Origin: Phycisphaerae bacterium
GTDB lineage: Bacteria > Planctomycetota > Phycisphaerae > UBA1845
Direction of reading: 5' to 3'
DNA length: 6,185 bases
NCBI GenBank assembly: GCA_029260155.1
Contig: JAJDDU010000513.1
Span: forward strand, 1 to 6,185
The notes under the pieces are model-generated. The model was not told the DNA's origin. It ran no database searches and worked only from the letters and a program-made list of their open reading frames with translations. Below are positions 1-6,185 of this stretch, in pieces; the first letter of the stretch is position 1, and each line of letters opens with the position of its first letter. The position numbers and the translations under genes were made by a program.

Positions 1-338
1 CGTTCGCGAGCCAACGTGGCGCATCGAGGATGCGTGCCCACCGCCCCGCCGATCCTCACGCAAAACCGGCTGAATCGCGGGTGGCAGGCCAGCGCTTGCG
101 GAAGGACCGTTCGGCAATAGTAACCGTCACTGGTCATGATCGGGACGACGGTTACGGTGCCAGATACGATGGTGTCCAACACGTTGGCAAAACTCGGACT
201 CCCCTGGTGGAAGGCGACGGCCACCTCGTCAAACAGCGCGGCCCGCGCGATCGTGTCCGCATGACTGCGCACTTCGGCGTTCGCAGCCGGCGCTCGTCGC
301 GAGCCATGCGCCGCCAAAATCAGTGCGGAACCTCTCAT
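1..338 (-). CDS. CbiX/SirB-like chelatase domain protein, N-terminal part (cut by window edge)
   Basis: An ATG at 338-336 opens a frame that stays open to the window start, giving 112 residues with the C-terminus outside. The start MRGSALILAAHGSRRAP carries the HGSR signature (His11) of the CbiX/SirB chelatase fold, which inserts cobalt or iron into sirohydrochlorin on the way to cobalamin or siroheme. A second family-like block, VTVVPIMTSDGYYCRTVLP at residues 62-80, sits where classic CbiX proteins have a second metal-binding His; here that position reads Gly-Tyr-Tyr. A GTHP motif follows near residue 101. The gene starts 6 bases after the cysH stop, so the two are almost surely co-transcribed; siroheme is the cofactor of sulfite reductase, which takes the APS reductase product. 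I see no Shine-Dalgarno match, so translational coupling to cysH is plausible. Longer CbiX-containing proteins with an added iron-sulfur domain (DR2241 type) are an alternative. Fold call fairly sure, exact substrate not. Confidence 0.75.
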   Translation of the reverse strand, partial: MRGSALILAAHGSRRAPAANAEVRSHADTIARAALFDEVAVAFHQGSPSFANVLDTIVSGTVTVVPIMTSDGYYCRTVLPQALACHPRFSRFCVRIGGAVGTHPRCATLARE

Positions 339-344
339 GCTGAA

Positions 345-1082
345 TCAGATGCCGTCGCCGTGCAGTCCACACTCGGTCTTGCTCGTACCATCCCACCGAC
401 CTGCGCGGGAGTAGTCGCCGATCTTGTGCCCATCAACTGGCTTGGTGCAGTGCGTGCAACCAACGCTGGGATACCCCTTCTCGTGAAGTTCATTGTAGGG
501 CACATCGTGCAACATGACATAATCCCAGACTTCGCTTCGCTCCCAGTTGGCCAGCGGGTTGATCTTGAGCAATTGATATTGCCAATCCCAGTCGATGACC
601 CGCAAGTTCGCCCGCGTCACGGATTGGCTACGACGCAGCCCGGTGATCCAAACGTCCACGTCCTCAAGCGCTTCACGCATGGGATAGACCTTACGCAGCT
701 TGCAGCAAAGATCGGGGTTCGTTTCCCACAAAGCTTCGCCGTGCTCGGCCGCCTGCTGTTGAGGCGTCAGCGTAGTGCCACGATTGACGAAGTCGAGATT
801 AGGGTATCGCTCGACCATACGCTCGCGAAGCCGATGCGTCTCTTCGAAGAAGAACATCGTGTCCAAGTAGATGACGGTCAAAGGCCTGCCCTGCGCTGCG
901 TACAGATCGATCAGACAACAGCCCTCCATCCCGAACGACGTCGTCATGATCATGCGCTGCTCAGCGAAGCGATCCAGGCTCCAACGAATGATCTGATCTG
1001 TGGGGCTCTTCTCGTCGATTTCCCCCGCTACCGGTCTTGAAGATGCTCGCATTTCCACCGCAGAGTCTCCGTAATGTTGCAC
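345..1082 (-). CDS. cysH: Assimilatory adenylyl-sulfate (APS) reductase, thioredoxin-dependent
   Basis: This 245-residue protein is a full-length CysH-family enzyme of the adenine nucleotide alpha-hydrolase fold. It reduces activated sulfate to sulfite in the cytoplasm, using thioredoxin or glutaredoxin. The nucleotide-binding loop is SFGMEGCCLIDL (residues 49-60), and GLRRSQSVTR at 148-157 is the family's substrate-binding motif. The pair C126-C127 plus C209 and C212 (GCTHC) forms the [4Fe-4S] set that marks APS reductases rather than PAPS reductases. The catalytic Cys is C238 in ECGLH near the C-terminus. The start chosen is GTG at 1082-1080, because GGAG at 1093-1090 lies 7 bases upstream. 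A GTG at residue 9 (behind a second GGAG) and ATG at residue 11 are alternatives. The gene lies 17 bases downstream of a terminator preceded by a Cys-rich leader peptide, so it is probably controlled by attenuation. The CbiX-like gene follows after 6 bases-wide gap start to stop. Confidence 0.95.
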   Translation of the reverse strand: MQHYGDSAVEMRASSRPVAGEIDEKSPTDQIIRWSLDRFAEQRMIMTTSFGMEGCCLIDLYAAQGRPLTVIYLDTMFFFEETHRLRERMVERYPNLDFVNRGTTLTPQQQAAEHGEALWETNPDLCCKLRKVYPMREALEDVDVWITGLRRSQSVTRANLRVIDWDWQYQLLKINPLANWERSEVWDYVMLHDVPYNELHEKGYPSVGCTHCTKPVDGHKIGDYSRAGRWDGTSKTECGLHGDGI

Positions 1083-1099
1083 TATCCCACTCCGAATAT

Positions 1100-1134
1100 A
1101 AAAAGAGCCCGCAGGAACGACCCCGCGAGCCCTT
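1100..1134 (-). terminator. Rho-independent terminator acting as the cysH attenuator
   Basis: Read on the minus strand, GGGCTCGCGGG (1132-1122) pairs with CCTGCGGGCTC (1115-1105) in an 11-bp stem with three G-U pairs and a 6-base loop, followed directly by TTTTT (1104-1100). On the plus strand the G-U pairs become A-C mismatches, so the structure suits a minus-strand transcript only. It ends 17 bases before the cysH GTG, downstream of the leader promoter, so it can stop transcription before cysH. Its position before a gene, rather than after one, points to a regulatory role. Confidence 0.8.
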
Positions 1135-1224
1135 GCGTGTCTCGTAAATACTTTTCGACGATACGCTCAGCCGCTAGACCGTTCCCCTCTGCGCGAGGGG
1201 ACAACTACAGCGACAACAAGCGCA
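1100..1224 (-). promoter_or_regulatory. Putative cysteine attenuator: Cys-codon run, competing hairpins and terminator
   Basis: On the minus strand the leader's Cys codons (1224-1201) are followed immediately by CCCCTC (1200-1195), which pairs with GAGGGG (1189-1184) in a 6-bp hairpin. The second arm and its extension, GGGAACGG (1186-1179), can instead pair with TCGTTCCT (1120-1113), the loop and inner 3' arm of the terminator, by six Watson-Crick and two G-U pairs. Inference by analogy with trp and his attenuators: a ribosome stalled at Cys codons covers CCCCTC, frees GGGAACGG to disturb the terminator, and lets cysH be read. A ribosome reaching the stop codon (1176-1174) covers that segment, and the terminator forms. 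The alternative helix overlaps only three terminator base pairs, so its strength is uncertain without folding. Confidence 0.6.
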
Positions 1225-1311
1225 CCCATGCGACAGACCCGACGCGCGACGGCCAATCGCCACCCGCGTTGGTTCAGTCCGGAACTTTGATTCACACGTG
1301 TACTGTTCCAT
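1174..1311 (-). CDS. Cysteine-rich leader peptide of the cysH attenuator (45 aa)
   Basis: ATG at 1311-1309 opens a 45-residue frame ending in TAG at 1176-1174. Residues 28-37 read HGCACCRCSC: five Cys in eight residues (30, 32, 33, 35, 37), using TGC once and TGT four times. Another Cys is at residue 6. Such a run before a cysteine-biosynthesis gene is the hallmark of a leader peptide whose translation reports Cys-tRNA charging. The peptide itself probably has no function. The predicted transcription start lies only about 3-5 bases before the ATG, so the message would be nearly leaderless, like the polycysteine upstream ORFs reported in mycobacteria. An internal GTG at residue 17 is an alternative start and would keep the whole Cys run. 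A longer frame reaching to 1551 shares this end but runs through the promoter and antisense-free spacer into the reductase remnant, so I reject it. Confidence 0.65.
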   Translation of the reverse strand: MEQYTCESKFRTEPTRVAIGRRASGLSHGCACCRCSCPLAQRGTV

Positions 1312-1321
1312 GTCGGCCCAC

Positions 1322-1350
1322 ACTGTACTTCCCCGCACCCAAAATGTCAA
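1322..1350 (-). promoter_or_regulatory. Sigma70-type promoter of the leader peptide-cysH-cbiX-like unit
   Basis: On the minus strand a perfect -35 box TTGACA (1350-1345) is followed after exactly 17 bases by TACAGT (1327-1322), four of six matches to the -10 consensus. The start of transcription would fall near 1315, only a few bases before the leader ATG at 1311. The promoter lies in the spacer between the reductase remnant (stop at 1403) and the leader, as expected for a separate cys transcript. Confidence 0.7.
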
Positions 1351-1390
1351 GAAGATTTCACAGGCAAGCAACACCGTAACCGCATCGCCG

Positions 1391-1404
1391 GATCGCGAGC
1401 GATC
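1391..1404. repeat. 14-bp perfect inverted repeat upstream of the cys promoter
   Basis: GATCGC-GA-GCGATC is a perfect palindrome with 6-bp arms. It lies about 40 bp upstream of the -35 box at 1350 and touches the stop codon of the reductase remnant. It could be a regulator-binding site or a short hairpin at the end of the remnant. There is no T-run behind it on the minus strand, so it is not a standard terminator. At this GC content a chance palindrome is possible. Confidence 0.3.
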
Positions 1405-1711
1405 ACCAGTATCGTTCAATGTGCAAGGTCCCTGGTGAGCGTGAGACGTGAAGAGTGAACCCCCGCTCATAGAACACGCGATCCGTTTCCTCCACCATTT
1501 CGGGATTACCGGACACGAACACGTGCGTCGTGCGCCCCGAGAAGGCGCCACCCAGCGAGCGTTCTAAAGTCCCGTCCGAAACCACGGACTGAACACGCCC
1601 GACGTTCCCCGACCAACCTGGTTCTTCCTCCGGTCGACTGACCGTCGGCACGTACACCATCCGTTGTGAAAACGCATTCGGTCCCACCCGTGAGCCGCGT
1701 ACCCATGGCGT
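1403..1711 (-). pseudogene. Ferredoxin-NADP reductase, C-terminal remnant
   Basis: The frame ending in TGA at 1405-1403 encodes a clear C-terminal end of ferredoxin/flavodoxin-NADP reductase. It has YVPTVSRPEE, then GRVQ, then THVFVSGNPEMVEETDRV and the terminal PGTLHIERYW, whose aromatic last residue stacks on the flavin in this family. Full-length members have about 250-300 residues: a FAD-binding barrel followed by an NADP-binding domain. Here only about 100 codons remain. Upstream in the same frame are TAG stops at 1714-1712 and 1720-1718, and from 1895 onward the opposite strand carries another gene, so the FAD domain and the nucleotide-binding loop are absent. A GTG at 1687 could start a 94-residue product, but it could not bind FAD. 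The downstream neighbour is the cysH unit, for which such a reductase would be a useful electron source. Remnant status is inferred; an assembly or sequencing error cannot be excluded. Confidence 0.7.
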
Positions 1712-1816
1712 CTAAGACTACTCGTAAGAGGGAGTCAGCCACACCGGCTCGTTCGCGTCATCGTGGCCCAACACTGAGTCGGAGGTCTTGAGCAGTCAGC
1801 AATCAGCAAGGCAGCG

Positions 1817-1845
1817 TTGCGATAACGAAAAACGGTTGGTAGCAT
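1817..1845 (+). promoter_or_regulatory. Possible promoter of the zinc-ribbon membrane protein gene
   Basis: TTGCGA (1817-1822) and TAGCAT (1840-1845) are each four-of-six matches to the sigma70 -35 and -10 boxes, with a 17-base spacer. A start near 1852 would give a leader of about 43 bases before the TTG start at 1895. Both boxes are imperfect, so this is a weak call. Confidence 0.3.
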
Positions 1846-1894
1846 ACGGGCAGGGGTATCGGCGGTTCGTTCGGGTTGAAAGCGAGTTTGGCGT

Positions 1895-2338
1895 TTGTTG
1901 CAGATCAGGTACAACTGTCAGAAGAGCCCTTGCGTCGCCATCATCGAGTACGGACCGCTCGAAGAGGCGGGCAGTTCGATTGAATGCCCCCGCTGCCACG
2001 AATCGCAAGCATTGCACGTCACAGCCGCCATGCGCGACGAAGAAAAAGTTGACCGTTGCGCCGTGTGCCAGTGTCGGGAGCTCTTCATCCGCAAGGATTT
2101 TCCGCAGGGCGTTGGCTTGGCTGTCGTACTGATCGCCGGCATCGCAAGCATCATCCTCTTTCGCTCGAACTTGCTGCTAGCGTACGGCGCCCTTGCGACC
2201 GCGATGCTGGTAGACCTCGGTTTCTATCTCTGCGTCGGCAAGGTCACAACCTGCTACGCCTGCCGCGCAGAATACCGCAACGGGCAACTCAATTCCGCCC
2301 ACGACGGATTCGACCTCGGCACATCCGAGAAGTACTGA
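1895..2338 (+). CDS. Zinc-ribbon protein with two membrane segments, unknown function
   Basis: This 147-residue protein has three CxxC pairs: IECPRC (about 29-34), RCAVC (about 54-58) and TCYAC near 119-123. The first two form a plausible N-terminal zinc ribbon. A hydrophobic stretch from about residue 72 to 115 (GLAVVLIAGIASIILF, then LLAYGALATAMLVDLGFYL) can form two membrane helices with a short turn. The protein ends in an acidic-aromatic tail, GFDLGTSEKY. I recall similar arrangements in planctomycete hypothetical proteins, but I cannot name a function. Either TTG at 1895 or the next TTG at 1898 must be the start, since a stop (TGA) lies at 1877-1879 and no ATG occurs before the first conserved Cys. 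There is no good Shine-Dalgarno site. The gene is convergent with the next one, 23 bases apart. Coding status is supported by the ordered Cys pairs and membrane segments. Confidence 0.75.
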   Translation: MLQIRYNCQKSPCVAIIEYGPLEEAGSSIECPRCHESQALHVTAAMRDEEKVDRCAVCQCRELFIRKDFPQGVGLAVVLIAGIASIILFRSNLLLAYGALATAMLVDLGFYLCVGKVTTCYACRAEYRNGQLNSAHDGFDLGTSEKY

Positions 2339-2361
2339 GAGCGTCGGCCGCCCCCAAGACC

Positions 2362-2703
2362 CTACTCTCGCTTCGACGTCTTGCGCCGACGCTTCCGGTC
2401 GGCCGTTGGATCGAGCAACTCCCGAACATCGACAGCGCACCCACACCCCGGGCAAGTTGCTTCCGTCAACCCAGCCAAGTCGTGATCGCATTTTCCACAT
2501 CGCAAACCGATGTTTGGGATCCCGCCCTCGCGCAGCCCTTTTGTAAGCCAGCGACGAATGGCCCGATTCCGCCTCCGCGCGCGCAAGACTCGCAGTCGTT
2601 CCGCACGCGACGGCTTTGGCGGGAGGCGAGATTCCGCGCCGGACAGAATGAGCTCAAGTAGTAATTCGCAAGCACATGCCGGCATCTCGGCGAAGTCAGT
2701 CAT
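2362..2703 (-). CDS. Small zinc-ribbon protein, unknown function
   Basis: From ATG at 2703 this is a 113-residue protein. The middle part is very basic, with ERLRVLRARRRNRAIRRWL rich in Arg. Then comes a compact zinc ribbon, LRCGKCDHDLAGLTEATCPGC, with two CxxC pairs about 13 residues apart, and a basic tail ending RKRRRKTSKRE. This ribbon (CxxC-x-hydrophobic-DL-GL-x-CPxCG) is common in planctomycete hypothetical proteins. A nucleic-acid-binding role would fit the charge but is inference. The start is uncertain: in-frame ATGs also lie at 2724 and 2817, the longest giving 151 residues; none has a strong ribosome binding site. I chose 2703 because the text upstream of MTDFAEMPACACELLLEL looks low in structure. 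A TACAAT at about 2858-2853 could be a -10 box for the longer form. The gene converges on the 1895-2338 gene. Confidence 0.65.
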   Translation of the reverse strand: MTDFAEMPACACELLLELILSGAESRLPPKPSRAERLRVLRARRRNRAIRRWLTKGLREGGIPNIGLRCGKCDHDLAGLTEATCPGCGCAVDVRELLDPTADRKRRRKTSKRE

Positions 2704-2898
2704 AACCGTAGATCCCGGTATCATCCGGACTTGCGTTCGCCCCACTGCCAGCGAGCGCGTGTGTTCGCGATCTGAAGTCGCCTCGTGATCAACGCCGGCA
2801 GGGAGTACCGGGACCATCCGCTTTGATTACAGGCTGCGTGGACATTGCGTGAATTGTAGATGGTGTTCGCCGCAATTCGTAGTGGTGGATCGCTCAAC

Positions 2899-2965
2899 AA
2901 AAACGGGAGCAACCTCGTTCCGTGCGACCTGCACTAATCAGGCCGCTGGAACGAGATTGCTCCCG
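2899..2965 (-). terminator. Rho-independent terminator of the groES-groEL operon
   Basis: On the minus strand an arm at 2965-2948 pairs with an arm at 2921-2904 in a stem of 18 pairs, one of them G-U, followed by TTTTT (2903-2899) and further T-rich sequence. The plus strand would have an A-C mismatch at the G-U position and lacks a T-run, so the signal belongs to groEL, whose stop is 45 bases upstream. The 26-base loop holds a small inner hairpin, GTGC-AGGTC-GCAC. Confidence 0.85.
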
Positions 2966-3009
2966 GTAGTTTCTCGTGGTGATCGCGAGGGCGATTCAGA
3001 GCGCCGGCG

Positions 3010-4695
<1,686 letters not shown>

Positions 4696-4756
4696 AAAAA
4701 TGGACTCCGTTTCGTTTTGTCAGAGGCGTTTTCACCGCCGTTGTATTCTCAGTTGC

Positions 4757-4771
4757 CGCGCTTTTGGCGCG
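4757..4771 (-). other. Small hairpin in the groES-groEL spacer
   Basis: Two bases after the groES stop, CGCGC-CAAAA-GCGCG forms a perfect 5-bp stem with a 5-base loop on the minus strand. No T-run follows, so it is not a terminator. It could protect or divide the two parts of the operon message, but it is short enough to be chance. Confidence 0.25.
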
Positions 4772-4773
4772 AA

Positions 4774-5070
4774 CTAGCCGGCGACGCCGAGGATGTCGCT
4801 CTCGTCCATGATGATAAAATCGTCGCCGTCGATCTTGATCTCCGTGCCGGCGTAGCTGGTGAAGAAGACTTCGTCGTTCTTCTTGACCTGCATTTGGCTA
4901 CGCGAGCCGTCGTCGAGGATCTTGCCCGTTCCGACCGCCTTGATCACGCCGCGCTTTGGTTTTTCGCGAGCCGAATCGGGGATGAAAATGCCGCCAGCCG
5001 TCTGCTCTGTGGCCTCGACGCGCTTGACGATGACCTTGTCGCCGAGAGGCTTGATGTTGAGCTTCGCCAT
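4774..5070 (-). CDS. groES: Co-chaperonin GroES (Hsp10)
   Basis: This 98-residue protein is the usual size for GroES, the seven-membered lid of the GroEL folding chamber. It begins MAKLNIKPLGDKVIVKRVEA and continues with the mobile loop EQTAGGIFIPDSAREKPKRG (about residues 22-41), whose GGIFIP contacts GroEL. VGTGKILDDG, DEVFFTSYAGTEIKIDGDDF and the closing IMDESDILGV are standard family blocks. The ATG at 5070 has AAGGAG 11 bases upstream, slightly long but clear. groEL follows on the same strand. The operon is preceded by a consensus sigma54-type promoter rather than a visible CIRCE or sigma32 site. Confidence 0.98.
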   Translation of the reverse strand: MAKLNIKPLGDKVIVKRVEATEQTAGGIFIPDSAREKPKRGVIKAVGTGKILDDGSRSQMQVKKNDEVFFTSYAGTEIKIDGDDFIIMDESDILGVAG

Positions 5071-5156
5071 CGTGGGGGGAACTCCTTTTAGAGAAATCGT
5101 TTCACGGTCGCCGGAATGTCACGGCACCCAGCGCACAGCCACGTACCTGATCGTTT

Positions 5157-5173
5157 TGCAACGCCCGTGCCAA
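5157..5173 (-). promoter_or_regulatory. Sigma54 (RpoN) -24/-12 promoter of groES-groEL
   Basis: Read on the minus strand, TTGGCACGGGCGTTGCA matches the sigma54 consensus TTGGCACG-N4-TTGCW at every defined base. The invariant GG lies at 5171-5170 and the GC at 5159-5158, with the required spacing. Transcription would begin near 5147, leaving a leader of about 77 bases before groES. Orientation and location, directly before groES and in a non-coding stretch, support function. Sigma54 promoters need an activator bound upstream, so this suggests that groESL is switched by a signal-driven enhancer-binding protein. Confidence 0.75.
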
Positions 5174-5311
5174 ACAAACGAAGTCCCCACGATGCCGGAC
5201 AGCCTAGCGCTAACCTTCTTTTCCATAACACGTTAAGAACAGTGCCATGCGACCGTCGAAGAGCCGGCCACCGCCACCCGCGTCGCTCTGTCCTGTCAAA
5301 CCTACCGCGTG

Positions 5312-5326
5312 CTGCCAGTTTGGCAG
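5312..5326. repeat. Inverted repeat CTGCCA-N3-TGGCAG, candidate enhancer or operator site
   Basis: A perfect 6-bp inverted repeat with a 3-base centre (GTT on the plus strand) lies about 140 bp upstream of the -24 box. That distance is typical of sites for sigma54 activator proteins. A TTGACA at 5299-5294 lies close by but has no -10 partner. I cannot name the binding protein, and no second copy is seen in the window. Confidence 0.4.
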
Positions 5327-5708
5327 AAGACACAGCCAACGTGGGCATTCAGCTTTCCGAACCCCAACAAGCCCGCCTCACACCCCCGAACACGGCTGGC
5401 TGTACGCCGTTTCCAGATTCATAGATCAGACATGTAGTTATCAAGGTGCGGGGATGCTGTGCGCAAAACGAACGAACGACCGCCCACAAAACTCGCCCCG
5501 GCCCACGCGCAAGGAGTAACCGATGCGACCACGCTCAGCGCGAGACGAACCCAAACTCAAACGCCGGAAACAGCCCAAACGCTCCCGAATCCGCGATTCG
5601 ACGAAGAAGAGACACAGCGAAATAACCAAACGAAGCCATCTGCCAGTCCCACTTCAATCCATGTTTGCGGGCGCTCACCGCGACGTGTTGCATGCGATGC
5701 ACCGACAT

Positions 5709-6185
5709 TCAGCCGCTCTCGCGCTGGCAGTTCGGGCAGATGTGCGACGACCGCCCAGCCGATTGAATGCGAACGATCACCACCCCGCACGTTCCACACG
5801 CGTCCCCCTCCCGACCATACACACGGAGTTTGAACTGAAAGCCCCCAGGTCGCCCATCCGCATTGCGGTAGTCCATAAATGTCGACCCGCCGTGACGAAT
5901 CGCGGCGCGCAGCACCGACCGGATCTGCCGCAAGAGCGCCTTCCCCTGCTCAGCCGTCAGATCCGCTGCGCGGGTTGCGGGGTGAACCCCGGTGCGATGA
6001 AGGGCTTCGTCGCAGTAGATGTTCCCCAACCCGGCGATCGCGCTCTGGTCCAACAGCAAGGACTTGATCTGACGATTGCGCGTCAACAGATCGCGAAAGG
6101 CAGGCAGACGGATGGCCAGCGCGTCCGGACCGAGCGGCCCCAGCCGAGGACCGACCATCGGCTCATTCTCGGCGAAAAACCAGAT
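5709..6185 (-). CDS. mutM: Formamidopyrimidine-DNA glycosylase, C-terminal part (cut by window edge)
   Basis: The open frame runs in from the right edge and gives 158 residues, about the last 60 percent of a Fpg/MutM protein. This enzyme removes 8-oxoguanine and ring-opened purines from DNA and nicks the site. The visible part has the helix-two-turn-helix signature QSAIAGLGNIYCDEALHRTG with GVHP, then GGSTFMDYRNADGRPGGFQ and VYGREG. The C-terminal zinc finger is C-x2-C-x16-C-x2-C (CGTC then CPNC), with the DNA-contacting Arg in AGRSSHICPNCQR. The catalytic N-terminal Pro-Glu and the Lys of the N-terminal domain lie outside, so activity cannot be judged. The product ends ESG, a few residues past the finger, as is normal. 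Endonuclease VIII (Nei) shares this fold, but the zinc-finger spacing and DYRNADG block favour MutM. No T-rich terminator follows the stop. Confidence 0.93.
   Translation of the reverse strand: MWFFAENEPMVGPRLGPLGPDALAIRLPAFRDLLTRNRQIKSLLLDQSAIAGLGNIYCDEALHRTGVHPATRAADLTAEQGKALLRQIRSVLRAAIRHGGSTFMDYRNADGRPGGFQFKLRVYGREGDACGTCGVVIVRIQSAGRSSHICPNCQRESG

Larger units (their letters stand above)
5071..5708. other. Long spacer between mutM and groES
   Basis: This 638-base stretch contains the groES ribosome binding site, the sigma54 promoter (5157-5173) and the inverted repeat at 5312-5326. It also holds an 8-bp palindrome TAGCGCTA (5205-5212) and an inverted repeat TGCAT-GCG-ATGCA (5689-5701) just past the mutM stop. 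Short frames on both strands show no recognisable domain. One plus-strand start at 5523 has an ideal ribosome binding site, AAGGAG at 5511-5516, but its frame runs antisense through mutM. I see no tRNA or other known RNA gene. Confidence 0.6.

Noticed and set aside
30..1040. 336-codon plus-strand open frame
   Set aside because: It is antisense to cysH and the CbiX-like gene, both with clear motifs, and its translation shows no recognisable domain.
1100..1320. Known riboswitch (SAM type) or small RNA gene in the cysH leader
   Set aside because: I see no SAM-riboswitch core or other familiar RNA pattern, while the Cys-codon ORF explains the leader well.
1174..1551. 125-codon minus-strand frame ending at the leader stop
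   Set aside because: Its first part overlaps the ferredoxin-NADP reductase remnant in another frame and runs through the cys promoter; only the last 45 codons, from 1311, make sense.
2056..2661. 201-codon plus-strand frame
   Set aside because: It overlaps the zinc-ribbon membrane gene in another frame and is antisense to the second ribbon gene; Arg/Pro-rich with no domain.
5085..5260. CIRCE (HrcA) operator or sigma32 promoter before groES
   Set aside because: Looked for TTAGCACTC-N9-GAGTGCTAA and for CTTGAA with a CCCCAT-type -10 box. Only fragments such as TAGCGCTA were found, with no proper inverted repeat.
5294..5299. Perfect TTGACA -35 box on the minus strand upstream of groES
   Set aside because: No -10-like sequence lies 16-18 bases downstream; the positions read as GC-rich TGGCGG.
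5689..5701. Inverted repeat after the mutM stop as a terminator
   Set aside because: Arms are only 5 bp and no T-run follows on the minus strand.

Overview
The window reads as a bacterial chromosome segment of fairly high GC. The most likely source is a planctomycete. That is an inference from two small zinc-ribbon proteins of a style common in that phylum, long untranslated gaps and weak ribosome binding sites; no rRNA or other marker settles it. Almost every gene lies on the minus strand. The one clear plus-strand gene is a zinc-ribbon membrane protein at 1895-2338.

From left to right: (1) 1-1350 is a sulfur-assimilation unit read right to left. A good sigma70-type promoter (1322-1350) drives a 45-residue leader peptide (1174-1311) with five Cys codons in a run of eight. 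A small hairpin, a rho-independent terminator (1100-1134), cysH (assimilatory APS reductase, 345-1082) and the start of a CbiX/SirB-like chelatase gene (1-338, cut by the window edge) follow. The arrangement matches ribosome-mediated transcription attenuation sensing charged Cys-tRNA, and it is the most interesting object here. (2) 1403-1711 holds only the C-terminal part of a ferredoxin-NADP reductase, apparently a gene remnant. (3) 1895-2817 holds two convergent small genes of unknown function, both with CxxC zinc-ribbon motifs. (4) 2899-5173 is the groES-groEL chaperonin operon, minus strand, closed by a strong terminator (2899-2965). It is preceded by a full consensus match to a sigma54 -24/-12 promoter (5157-5173) and, about 140 bp further upstream, a perfect inverted repeat that could be an enhancer site. 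I see no CIRCE element. (5) 5709-6185 is the C-terminal half of mutM (formamidopyrimidine-DNA glycosylase), cut by the right window edge.

How the parts work together: APS reductase makes sulfite, and the CbiX-like protein may make or handle siroheme for sulfite reductase. Ferredoxin-NADP reductase would be a natural electron supplier, but its gene is broken here. The Cys-codon leader would switch the unit on when cysteine is short. GroES/GroEL fold proteins and MutM repairs oxidised guanine; these are housekeeping neighbours with no evident link to the sulfur genes. All regulatory calls come from reading the sequence by eye; no folding or database search was run.
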